DNA from: Pseudomonas sp. AN-1
GTDB taxonomy: Bacteria; Pseudomonadota; Gammaproteobacteria; Pseudomonadales; Pseudomonadaceae
Direction: 5' to 3'
DNA length: 64,000 nucleotides
NCBI RefSeq assembly: GCF_034057115.1
Contig: NZ_CP139195.1
Coordinates: 1,798,001-1,862,000, forward strand
The notes under the pieces are model-generated. The model had not been told where the DNA came from and made no database searches. It worked only from the letters and a program-made list of their open reading frames with translations. Position numbers and translations under genes: made by a program. Shown here one piece after another: positions 32,878 through 40,016 of the stretch. The stretch's first letter is position 1. The number at the start of each line of letters is the position of its first letter.

Positions 32878-34942
32878 CGCGCCCTCCCGACCCCACCGCC
32901 TCGCTCACCTCGTCGCCCAGCTCCCGGGCCGCGGACGGGGCCGCTTCCTCCTGGCCGTGCAGCCAGTCGACATCGGCATCCGGCGTGTAGCCGCTGACGA
33001 TCCGGCACAGCAGCTCCCGCACCCGCGGGTAGTCGTCGACGCGGATCGCCTGGACCATATCGACCATCAGCGCCTTGAGCTCCTCCCACGGCATGTGCAC
33101 CTCGTTGGCGCGCATGATCATCGGGTGCTCGGTCGGCAGCACGTTGTCGCCGATCAGCAGCTCCTCGTAGAGCTTCTCCCCCGGACGCAGGCCGGTGAAC
33201 TCGATGTCGATGTCGCCATCGGGATTCGCCTCCGAGCGCACCGTCAGCCCGGAGAGATGCACCATCTTCTCCGCCATCTGGGCGATCTTCACCGGCTCGC
33301 CCATGTCCAGCACGAACACGTCGCCACTGTCGCCCATGGAGCCGGCCTGGATCACCAGCTGCGCGGCCTCGGGGATGGTCATGAAGTAGCGGGTCATTTC
33401 CGGATGGGTCACGGTGATCGGCCCGCCGCGGCGGATCTGCTCGCGGAACAGCGGGATCACCGAGCCGGAAGAGCCCAGCACGTTGCCGAAGCGCACCATC
33501 ACGAAGCGGGTGCGGTTGGGCTGCGCCGGCAGGTCGGGCTCGCCGTACAGCACCACCTGCGGCTCGCAGGCCAGCGCCTGCAGCACCAGCTCGGCCATGC
33601 GCTTGGTGCTGCCCATCACGTTGGTCGGGCGCACCGCCTTGTCGGTGGAGATCAGCACGAAGTTGCGCACGCCGGCGCGCAGGGCCGACTGGGCGGCGTA
33701 GAGGGTGCCCAGGGTGTTGTTGAGCACGCCCTCGGCCACGTTGTGCTCGACCATCGGCACATGCTTGTAGGCCGCCGCGTGGTACACGGTGTCGACCTTC
33801 CAGATCTGCATCACCTCGAGCATGCGCACCGGATAGCGCACCGAGCCGAGGGTCGACAACAGGCGCACCGGCAGGCTCTCCCGGGCGATGCGCTGCTCCA
33901 GCTCGTTCTGGATGGTGTAGAGATTGAACTCCGAGTGATCGAAGAGGATCAGCACGGTGGGCCCGCCGTCGAGGATCTGCCGGCACAGCTCGGCGCCGAT
34001 GGAGCCGCCCGCCCCGGTCACCATCACCACCTGGCCGCGGATGCAGCGCTCCAGCAGTTCGGGCCGTGGCGCCACCGGATCGCGCCCCAGCAGGTCGGCG
34101 ATGTCCACCGCCTTGAGATCCTCGACCTTGACCCGCCCGCCGGCCAGGTCGGCGATGCTCGGCATGGTGCGCACCGGCAGCGAGCAGGACTCGAGCATGT
34201 CGAGGATCTGCCGTCGCCGCGCCCGGCTGGCCGAGGGAATCGCCAGCAGAATCTCCTCGGCGCCGGTTTCCTTGAGCATGCGCTCGAGCAGGTTGGGCGG
34301 ATACACCGGCAGCCCGGCGATCACCCGGTGGGCCAGCTGCAGGTCGTCGTCGATGAACGCCACCGGACGCCGGCTGCGCCCCGCGATCAAGGCATGGACC
34401 AACTGGTTGCCGGCCATGCCGGCCCCGTAGATCGCCACCCGGGGCAGCCCGGACTGACGCAGCAGGGACGGCGCGCGCAGGTTGAACCAGTCGCCGGTGA
34501 AGTACTGGCGCATGGCGATGCGCAGCCCGCCCAGCAGCAGCAGGCTCAGCAGCCAGTAGTGGAAGACCAGCGAGCGCGGCACCGCGGCGGCAGCCTCGCC
34601 GGCCAGGAGGACGACCAGCGCCAGCAGCAGGGCCGACAGGCTCACTGCCTTGGCGATGGCGAACAGCGCGGCATTGCCGAGGCGACGCATCACCGCCCGA
34701 TACATCCCCAGGCGAATGAACACCGGCACGGCCAGCGCGGGGGTGACGAGGAACAGCCAGGCATGGTGGCCGAAGGGCTCGACGAGACCGGCATCGCCCA
34801 GCCCCCCGTGGAGCGCCAGCCACAACGCCAGCCAGATCAGCGGCACATCGGTCGCGAGCTGCAGCAGGCGCTTGTGGCCTGAAGGGAGGCGCAACAGCCG
34901 ATAACGGAGAGAAGCCCGGTTCGCGCTCATGAACACCACCAT
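32870..34942 (-). CDS. WbpM/PglF-like membrane-bound UDP-HexNAc 4,6-dehydratase
   Basis: The 690-residue protein has four or five N-terminal membrane helices, a CoA-binding-like Rossmann region (VAIYGAGMAGNQLVHALI) and a C-terminal dehydratase domain. That domain shows [31 protein letters not shown] and the catalytic [20 protein letters not shown] region, in which Met replaces Tyr as in WbpM. The reaction is UDP-GlcNAc to UDP-4-keto-6-deoxy-GlcNAc, the first step to QuiNAc, FucNAc or bacillosamine. It is a close paralogue of 60759-62822 in opposite orientation. A second in-frame ATG at 34930 may be the true start. It may feed the aminotransferase at 23045. Confidence 0.93.
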   Translation of the reverse strand: MVVFMSANRASLRYRLLRLPSGHKRLLQLATDVPLIWLALWLALHGGLGDAGLVEPFGHHAWLFLVTPALAVPVFIRLGMYRAVMRRLGNAALFAIAKAVSLSALLLALVVLLAGEAAAAVPRSLVFHYWLLSLLLLGGLRIAMRQYFTGDWFNLRAPSLLRQSGLPRVAIYGAGMAGNQLVHALIAGRSRRPVAFIDDDLQLAHRVIAGLPVYPPNLLERMLKETGAEEILLAIPSASRARRRQILDMLESCSLPVRTMPSIADLAGGRVKVEDLKAVDIADLLGRDPVAPRPELLERCIRGQVVMVTGAGGSIGAELCRQILDGGPTVLILFDHSEFNLYTIQNELEQRIARESLPVRLLSTLGSVRYPVRMLEVMQIWKVDTVYHAAAYKHVPMVEHNVAEGVLNNTLGTLYAAQSALRAGVRNFVLISTDKAVRPTNVMGSTKRMAELVLQALACEPQVVLYGEPDLPAQPNRTRFVMVRFGNVLGSSGSVIPLFREQIRRGGPITVTHPEMTRYFMTIPEAAQLVIQAGSMGDSGDVFVLDMGEPVKIAQMAEKMVHLSGLTVRSEANPDGDIDIEFTGLRPGEKLYEELLIGDNVLPTEHPMIMRANEVHMPWEELKALMVDMVQAIRVDDYPRVRELLCRIVSGYTPDADVDWLHGQEEAAPSAARELGDEVSEAVGSGGRGR

Positions 34943-35207
34943 TGCCCATATAAAAGGTTAAGCCTTTCTGCAAAGGTAGTTCACCGGGCGGCACTTCGCC
35001 GTCGGGTGGTCACTTCAGCATTACCGGGACTGCGGAGCCCCGATCAGGCTCGCCAACAAGCCGTCATCCGACATGCTGCATGCCAAGTGGATGCCATGTG
35101 GATGTCAAAAGCGCCGACACATGGCAGAATCCGGGTATACGTAAAAAACTTGCAGGGTGGGCGTCGCCGAAGGCGCCGACCGATCGCAAGACAAGGACGA
35201 AAACCGC
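34943..35207. promoter_or_regulatory. Divergent intergenic region between the dehydratase gene and rfaH
   Basis: A 265-bp spacer should contain the promoters of both divergent genes. No box is clear enough to call. AAGGA at 35193-35197 is a good ribosome site for rfaH. Confidence 0.4.
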
Positions 35208-35735
35208 ATGAGCAGCAGCCTCACGCCCGAGCAGCAAGCATCCAGCCCGCAGCCCGCCTGGTACCTCATCCAGTGCAAGCCGCGCCAGGACGAGCGCGCC
35301 GAAGAAAATCTGCAGCGCCAGGGCTACACCTGCTACCGCCCCCGCCACACCCGCGAACGCCTGCTGCGCGGACAGCGCCAGATGCTCGAAGAGTCGCTGT
35401 TTCCCGGCTACCTGTTCATCCAGCTCAGCCAGCTCGACAACTGGGCACCGCTGCGCTCCACCCGCGGCGTCAGCCGCGTGGTCGGCTTCGGCAACCAGCC
35501 CCTGCCCGTCAGCCAGGAACTGATCGACTGCCTGCAGCAGCGCTGCTGCGCCGTCCCCACCGAACAGCTGCTCGAAGCCGGCGACAGGGTGCGCCTCAAC
35601 GACGGCGCCTTCGCCGAGCTGGAAGCCATCTTCCTGTCCATGGACGGTAACGAACGCGTGGTACTGCTGATGAACATACTGCACCGGGAACAGAAAGTCC
35701 GCGTGCCGCTATCAAGCATTCGCAAGGCCGAATAA
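35208..35735 (+). CDS. rfaH: Transcription antitermination protein RfaH
   Basis: The 175-residue NusG paralogue has an N-terminal NGN domain (WYLIQCKPRQDERAEENLQR, then LFPGYLFIQL and TRGVSRVVGFG) and a C-terminal KOW domain (AGDRVRLNDGAFAELEAIFL, then VLLMNILHREQKV). It aligns well with E. coli RfaH (162 residues). RfaH binds RNA polymerase paused at ops sites, blocks Rho/NusG termination and recruits ribosomes, so long polysaccharide operons are fully expressed. The start at 35208 is preferred over an upstream in-frame codon because AAGGA is 10 bp before it. Its presence between two ops elements (5034 and 35943) makes it a local regulator of both loci. Confidence 0.93.
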   Translation: MSSSLTPEQQASSPQPAWYLIQCKPRQDERAEENLQRQGYTCYRPRHTRERLLRGQRQMLEESLFPGYLFIQLSQLDNWAPLRSTRGVSRVVGFGNQPLPVSQELIDCLQQRCCAVPTEQLLEAGDRVRLNDGAFAELEAIFLSMDGNERVVLLMNILHREQKVRVPLSSIRKAE

Positions 35736-35996
35736 CCGGAATAGGGAAAAAAGCTTACAGACAGGAGCCTGTGACAGACCACACAATAAATGGCTGATAA
35801 ACGGACCCAGGGAACAGGGCTACCCCAGTAGCACCCCCCATAATCTCGACTCGACTGCCGAACCGGACACGCAAGCTGCGTGTAGCCGGCTGGCATGCAT
35901 ATGCACAAAGCCACGTTCTCAGGATATGACGGAAAATCCTGGGGCGGTAGCGTGCCCGAAGTGCGGCAACCACGGCCCCGTTAACGGACTGACATC
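35736..35996 (+). promoter_or_regulatory. Leader of EPS/O-antigen locus 2
   Basis: A 261-bp non-coding spacer after rfaH. Its last part holds the second ops element. No strong terminator for rfaH is visible, so transcripts from rfaH could read into the leader. No confident promoter was found. Confidence 0.5.
35943..35954 (+). promoter_or_regulatory. ops element (JUMPstart) 2: RfaH recruitment site
   Basis: GGCGGTAGCGTG is exact, preceded by AAAATCCTGG and followed by CCCG, so the match with ops 1 extends over GGGGCGGTAGCGTGCCCG (18 bp identical). It lies 42 bp upstream of the beta-CASP hydrolase gene and 207 bp downstream of the rfaH stop codon. The long operon that follows is the expected target. 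Confidence 0.9.
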
Positions 35997-37439
35997 ATGG
36001 CCTACCCGCAAATCCTGCATCACGGCGCCGCCCACGGCGTCACCGGCTCCTGCCACCAATTGCTGCTGGATAACCAGCATAGCCTGCTGATCGACTGCGG
36101 ACTGTTCCAGGGAGCGGAAACCTCCGCCGACGGCCTGGGCAACGCCGAGCAGCTGCAGATCGGCTTCGACACCCGGAACATCCGGGCGCTCGTCGCCACC
36201 CACGTGCACGTCGACCACATCGGCCGCCTGCCGCAACTGCTCGCCGCGGGCTTCAAGGGACCGATCCTGTGCAGCGAGCCCTCGGCCCGCCTGCTGCCGC
36301 TGGTGCTGGAAGACGCCTTCCGCCTCGGCGTCAGCCGCGACGCGAAACTGCTCGAGCGCTATCTCAGCCTGATCGGGATGCGCACCATTGCGCTGCCGTA
36401 CAAGACCTGGTTCAGCATAGTCGACGATCCGCAACTGCACGCGCGCATCCGCCTGCAACGTGCCGGCCACATCCTCGGCTCGGCCTATGTGGAGTGCGAC
36501 CTGCACTATCGCGGCAGCGGCGAAAAACGGCGCATCGTCTTCTCCGGCGACCTGGGTGCCACCCATACGCCCCTGCTGCCGGCGCCGAAGTCGCCGTGGA
36601 AGGCCGACACCCTGGTGCTGGAAAGCACCTACGGCGACCGCCGCCACGCCTCGCGCGCCAACCGCCGCCGGCAACTGCAGGCGGTCATCGAGAAGGCCCT
36701 GGCCGACAACGGCAGCGTGCTGATCCCGGCGTTCAGCATCGGCCGCACCCAGGAACTGCTGTACGAACTGGAAGACATCATCCAGCGGATGAAGCTCCCC
36801 GCCGCGGAGAAGAGCGGCGCCCCGCAGGACAACCCCTGGCCCGGCCTGCCGATCGTGCTCGACTCGCCGCTGGCCAGCCGCTTCACCGAGGTCTACCAGC
36901 AGCTGCAACCCTACTGGGACAAGGAAGCGCTGCGCCGCGTCGGCAAGGGCCGCAACCCGCTGGGATTCGCCAACCTGATCACCGTCGACAGCCACAGCGA
37001 CCACCTGAGCATGGTGCGCCACCTGGCACAGAGCGGCCGCCCGGCCATCGTCATCGCCGCCAGCGGCATGTGCGCCGGCGGCCGGATCGTCGACTACCTC
37101 AAGGCAATGCTCGGCGACAGACGGCACAATGTGGTGTTCGTCGGCTATCAGGCCAAGGGCACGCCCGGCCAGGCCATCCAGCAATACGGCCCGCGCGGCG
37201 GCTACGTCGACCTCGACGGCGAGCGCATCGACATCCGCGCCGGCGTCGAAACCCTGGGCGGCTACTCCGCCCATGCCGACCAGCAGGGACTGGTCAGCTT
37301 CGTCACCCGCATGCGCCACTGGCCGAGCGAAATCCGCCTGGTGCATGGCGAAGACATCGCAAAACGGCAATTGGCCCGTGCCTTGCAAGAGCAATACAGG
37401 CAAAATGCGCGCACAGTGACGATCGAGACCGGTCTGTAG
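35997..37439 (+). CDS. Metallo-beta-lactamase-fold hydrolase with beta-CASP and RMMBL domains
   Basis: The 480-residue protein has the zinc motif THVHVDHIG (His69, His71, Asp73, His74). A second site is near HILGSAYVE, with FSGDLG and LESTYGDR following. An inserted beta-CASP domain spans roughly residues 215-350, and the C-terminal RMMBL domain has YSAHADQQGL. This plan is that of CPSF-73-like and bacterial RNA-processing nucleases, with all metal ligands present. Its substrate is unknown. It stands directly behind ops 2 as the first gene of locus 2, so a role in RNA processing of the long EPS transcript is possible but unproven. Confidence 0.88.
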   Translation: MAYPQILHHGAAHGVTGSCHQLLLDNQHSLLIDCGLFQGAETSADGLGNAEQLQIGFDTRNIRALVATHVHVDHIGRLPQLLAAGFKGPILCSEPSARLLPLVLEDAFRLGVSRDAKLLERYLSLIGMRTIALPYKTWFSIVDDPQLHARIRLQRAGHILGSAYVECDLHYRGSGEKRRIVFSGDLGATHTPLLPAPKSPWKADTLVLESTYGDRRHASRANRRRQLQAVIEKALADNGSVLIPAFSIGRTQELLYELEDIIQRMKLPAAEKSGAPQDNPWPGLPIVLDSPLASRFTEVYQQLQPYWDKEALRRVGKGRNPLGFANLITVDSHSDHLSMVRHLAQSGRPAIVIAASGMCAGGRIVDYLKAMLGDRRHNVVFVGYQAKGTPGQAIQQYGPRGGYVDLDGERIDIRAGVETLGGYSAHADQQGLVSFVTRMRHWPSEIRLVHGEDIAKRQLARALQEQYRQNARTVTIETGL

Positions 37440-37574
37440 AAAGCCGCTGAACTGCCGATAGATACAATCTGCAGCTCATGCGCACATTCTGCAGGCCTGC
37501 GCTGCACCTCTGATATCTCCTTGCCACACCGATATCGGCAAGTTCACCAGCTGTAAACAACGAGGACGTTGAAC

Positions 37575-38129
37575 ATGCGTAAAACCCTTACCGCCTTCTC
37601 CATCGCCCTGGCACTGGCCTCTGGCCAGGCCATGGCGGATCAAGCAACCGCTGACAAGATGGTCGCCGCAGGCGTCGTGACCGCAGAGCAGGCCCAGGCC
37701 ATCGCAGCTGCCACCACCGACGAGGCTCTTGCCGAAGCCGTCGCTGCCCTGGTTGCCGCCGCAACTCCGGAAGCCGCAGAGGCAATCATCGCGGCAGCAG
37801 TCCAAGCAGCACCGCAGGCGGCAGCAGCCATCGCCCGCGCCGCCGTAGCCGCTGCACCGAGCGCCGAGGTAGCCAAGGCAGTCGCCAAGGCAGCTGTTGA
37901 CAACGCTCCGGCGGCCAGCCAGGGCGACGTCGCCTCCGCCGCCAACCAAGCGGGCACCAAGTTCGGCCTGAGCGTGAGCATCGGCGAGAACGGCAAGGCG
38001 GTCGCGACTACAGGCGTTGATGGCGGTAGCAACGACAACGGCGGCGCCGGCGGCGGCATCACTTCGACCACCACTGGCAGCATCCCGAGCGGCTCCGGCG
38101 GCAGCGGCGGCACTGCCAGCGGTAGCTGA
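37575..38129 (+). CDS. Ala-rich secreted protein of unknown function
   Basis: The 184-residue product has a Sec signal peptide (MRKTLTAFSIALALASGQAMA). An Ala-rich, probably helical middle (residues about 25-125) follows, with imperfect repeats of the AAVAAAP / AEAIIAAAVQ kind. The tail is Gly/Ser/Thr-rich (GGSNDNGGAGGG to the end). The ATG at 37575 is used because GAGGA lies 8 bp upstream; a TTG two codons earlier is less likely. No family is recognised. It stands immediately before the beta-barrel and OPX genes, analogous to the Pro/Ala-rich secreted protein of locus 1. Confidence 0.75.
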   Translation: MRKTLTAFSIALALASGQAMADQATADKMVAAGVVTAEQAQAIAAATTDEALAEAVAALVAAATPEAAEAIIAAAVQAAPQAAAAIARAAVAAAPSAEVAKAVAKAAVDNAPAASQGDVASAANQAGTKFGLSVSIGENGKAVATTGVDGGSNDNGGAGGGITSTTTGSIPSGSGGSGGTASGS

Positions 38130-38155
38130 TCCGCACACAGACTGAATCCCCCCCC

Positions 38156-38181
38156 GATGGCGACATGCTCCCGTCGCCATC
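38156..38181 (+). other. Intercistronic hairpin between the Ala-rich protein and the beta-barrel gene
   Basis: GATGGCGAC (38156-38164) pairs perfectly with GTCGCCATC (38173-38181) around an 8-nt loop. There is no T-run, so it is more likely an attenuator or an mRNA 3'-end stabiliser that lets the upstream gene be expressed at a higher level. Confidence 0.5.
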
Positions 38182-38225
38182 TTGGTAATCATCCCCTGCC
38201 CCTTGCAGGAAAGGAACTTTTTTCA

Positions 38226-39401
38226 ATGAGCAAGAAACTGCACATCAGCCTGCTGGCGCTGGCCGTCTCCGCCGCCAGCAGCAGCGTGCTGGCCCTGGAG
38301 GCCGCGAGCATCAAGCTGGCCGACGGCCTCGAGTTCACCCCGACCCTGCAGGTCAGCGAGCGCTACGACGACAACTTCCGCGAAGTGGAACGCAACGAGG
38401 AGTCGTCCTGGATCACCACCATCGCCCCGACCTTCAGCCTCGGCGCCGAAGGCCGCAAGAGCGCCTACAAGCTGAGCTACACCGCAGTCAGCGACACCTT
38501 TCACTCGAGCCACAAGGACAACAACACCGACCATCACCTGACCGCCGGAGCCGGTTTCGAGTTCGATGCGCGCAACCGCCTGAAGCTGAACGCCGGCTAC
38601 CACGACATCGAGGAGACCGCTTCGGTCGACCAGAATGTCGAGAACGACATGTACAACACCAAGAGCGTCGGTGGCGTGTACACCTTCGGCGCCCAGAGCG
38701 CCCGCGCGCAGATCGACTTCGGTACCAACTACGAGGAACTGCGCTACACCAACAGCAACGGCCTCAATGCCGACAAGGAGCGCGACACCACCGCGCTGCG
38801 CAGCACCTTCTACTACCGCATCGCGCCGAAAACCAAGGCCCTGCTGGAGGGTCGCTACACCGACTACGACTACACCGATACTCGCGGCCGCGGCAAGAAC
38901 AGTGACAACACCGGCCTGCTTGCCGGTCTGACCTGGGAAGCCACCGCCAAGACCACCGGTACCGCCAAGTTCGGTCGCGAGAAGAAGGACTTCGACGATT
39001 CGCGCGTCGGCGAGAAGTCCACCGGCATGTGGGAAGTCGGCGCCACCTGGGAGCCGCGTACCTACTCGCGCTTCAACCTGAACACCCGCCGCGGCTTCGA
39101 CGAGGGCGAGGACAACGCATCCACCATCAAGACCCAGACCACTACCCTGAGCTGGGAACATGACTGGGCCGAGCGTCTGACCTCCAACGTCAGCTACACC
39201 CGCAGCGACCGCAAGTACCAGGACATCACCCGCGAAGACAAGCTCGACAGCTTCGGCATCGGCCTGACCTACGAAATGCGTCGCTGGCTGGACGTCGGCA
39301 TCGGCTACAAGTACTCGGAGAACGACTCCGATGCTACGCCGAGAAATAACGAAAGCTACAAGCGCAACATCTACGCCCTGACGCTCAACGCCAGCCTGTA
39401 A
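38226..39401 (+). CDS. Outer-membrane beta-barrel protein (BBP2/EpsL-like), likely export porin
   Basis: The 391-residue precursor has a Sec signal peptide (about residues 1-24, ending VLALEA). It then shows many short alternating-hydrophobicity strands with aromatic ends and charged turns, ending in NIYALTLNASL with a C-terminal hydrophobic residue. This suggests a barrel of about 16-18 strands. The family resembles EpsL/BBP2-type barrels found next to short OPX proteins. Because the OPX gene 73 bp downstream lacks an outer-membrane segment, this barrel is a good candidate for the outer-membrane exit pore. A strong ribosome site (AGGAAAGGAA) precedes the ATG at 38226. Confidence 0.8.
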   Translation: MSKKLHISLLALAVSAASSSVLALEAASIKLADGLEFTPTLQVSERYDDNFREVERNEESSWITTIAPTFSLGAEGRKSAYKLSYTAVSDTFHSSHKDNNTDHHLTAGAGFEFDARNRLKLNAGYHDIEETASVDQNVENDMYNTKSVGGVYTFGAQSARAQIDFGTNYEELRYTNSNGLNADKERDTTALRSTFYYRIAPKTKALLEGRYTDYDYTDTRGRGKNSDNTGLLAGLTWEATAKTTGTAKFGREKKDFDDSRVGEKSTGMWEVGATWEPRTYSRFNLNTRRGFDEGEDNASTIKTQTTTLSWEHDWAERLTSNVSYTRSDRKYQDITREDKLDSFGIGLTYEMRRWLDVGIGYKYSENDSDATPRNNESYKRNIYALTLNASL

Positions 39402-39418
39402 TCCCTTGCAGCCGGCCA

Positions 39419-39440
39419 GGAGGGGGCGAACGCCCCCTCC
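39419..39440 (+). other. Perfect GC hairpin between beta-barrel and OPX genes
   Basis: GGAGGGGGCG (39419-39428) pairs with CGCCCCCTCC (39431-39440) around an AA loop. Without a following T-tract it is probably an attenuator or processing signal inside the operon, or a weak terminator overridden by RfaH. Confidence 0.45.
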
Positions 39441-39474
39441 CATCTGCACCGCACCAACAGAGAACCCGAGCCAC

Positions 39475-40014
39475 ATGGTCATCCGTTACTTCCTCCGCCT
39501 GATCCTCGGCCTGATCCTGCTGAACAGCAGCATGGCCATGGCTGAAGGCAACTCTACCTACAAGCTGGCCTCCGGCGACGTCATCCGCATCAGTGTCTTC
39601 GGCGAACCCGACCTCAGCTTCGAGGAAGTACGCCTCAACGATGCCGGCATCTTCTCCTACCCCTTCATCGGCGAAGTGCGCGCCAAGGGCAAGACCGCCA
39701 CGGAAATCGAAAAGGTGCTCACGGAAAGCCTCAAGGGCGACTACCTGGTCGACCCGCGCGTCTCGGTCAGCGTGCTGGAGTATCGCGAGTTCTTCATCAG
39801 CGGCGAAGTCAAGACCCCCGGCGGCTACAAGTTCCAGCCCGGCCTCACCCTGCGCCGCGCCGTGGCCCTGGCAGGCGGCCTGACCGAACGCGCCTCGACC
39901 GGTCGCATCACCATCATTCGCGACCAGGATTCCAGCCGTACTCCGCAACCGGCCACCCTCGACACCATCGTCATGCCCGGCGACACCATCACCATTGACC
40001 AGGGTTTCTTCTAA
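39475..40014 (+). CDS. Polysaccharide export protein, short OPX (Wza-like) type, copy 2
   Basis: The 179-residue precursor has a signal peptide (ending AMA, no lipobox Cys), a Poly_export domain (YKLASGDVIRISVFGEPDLS) and a single SLBB domain (FFISGEVKTPGGYKFQPGLT). It ends in the same TITIDQGFF as the copy at 5561. Long stretches are identical between the two copies. Like copy 1 it lacks the C-terminal outer-membrane helix of Wza. The wzc-like gene begins only 2 bp after its stop, and a beta-barrel gene lies just upstream, so the three probably form one export complex. Confidence 0.9.
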   Translation: MVIRYFLRLILGLILLNSSMAMAEGNSTYKLASGDVIRISVFGEPDLSFEEVRLNDAGIFSYPFIGEVRAKGKTATEIEKVLTESLKGDYLVDPRVSVSVLEYREFFISGEVKTPGGYKFQPGLTLRRAVALAGGLTERASTGRITIIRDQDSSRTPQPATLDTIVMPGDTITIDQGFF

Positions 40015-40016
40015 GA

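Noticed and set aside
35892-35908. Sigma-54-like promoter TGGCATGCATATGCAC upstream of ops 2
   Set aside because: The spacing between the GG and GC elements is 9 instead of 10 nt and the -12 box is poor.
37500-37560. Palindromes (CCGATATCGG and CTGCAG pairs) between the beta-CASP gene and the Ala-rich gene
   Set aside because: Short stems without a T-run; not enough to call a terminator or operator.
38022-38034. GGCGGTAGC resembling an ops site in the Ala-rich gene
   Set aside because: It matches only 9 of 12 bases, lies inside a coding sequence and lacks the GGGG and CCCG flanks of the two true copies.
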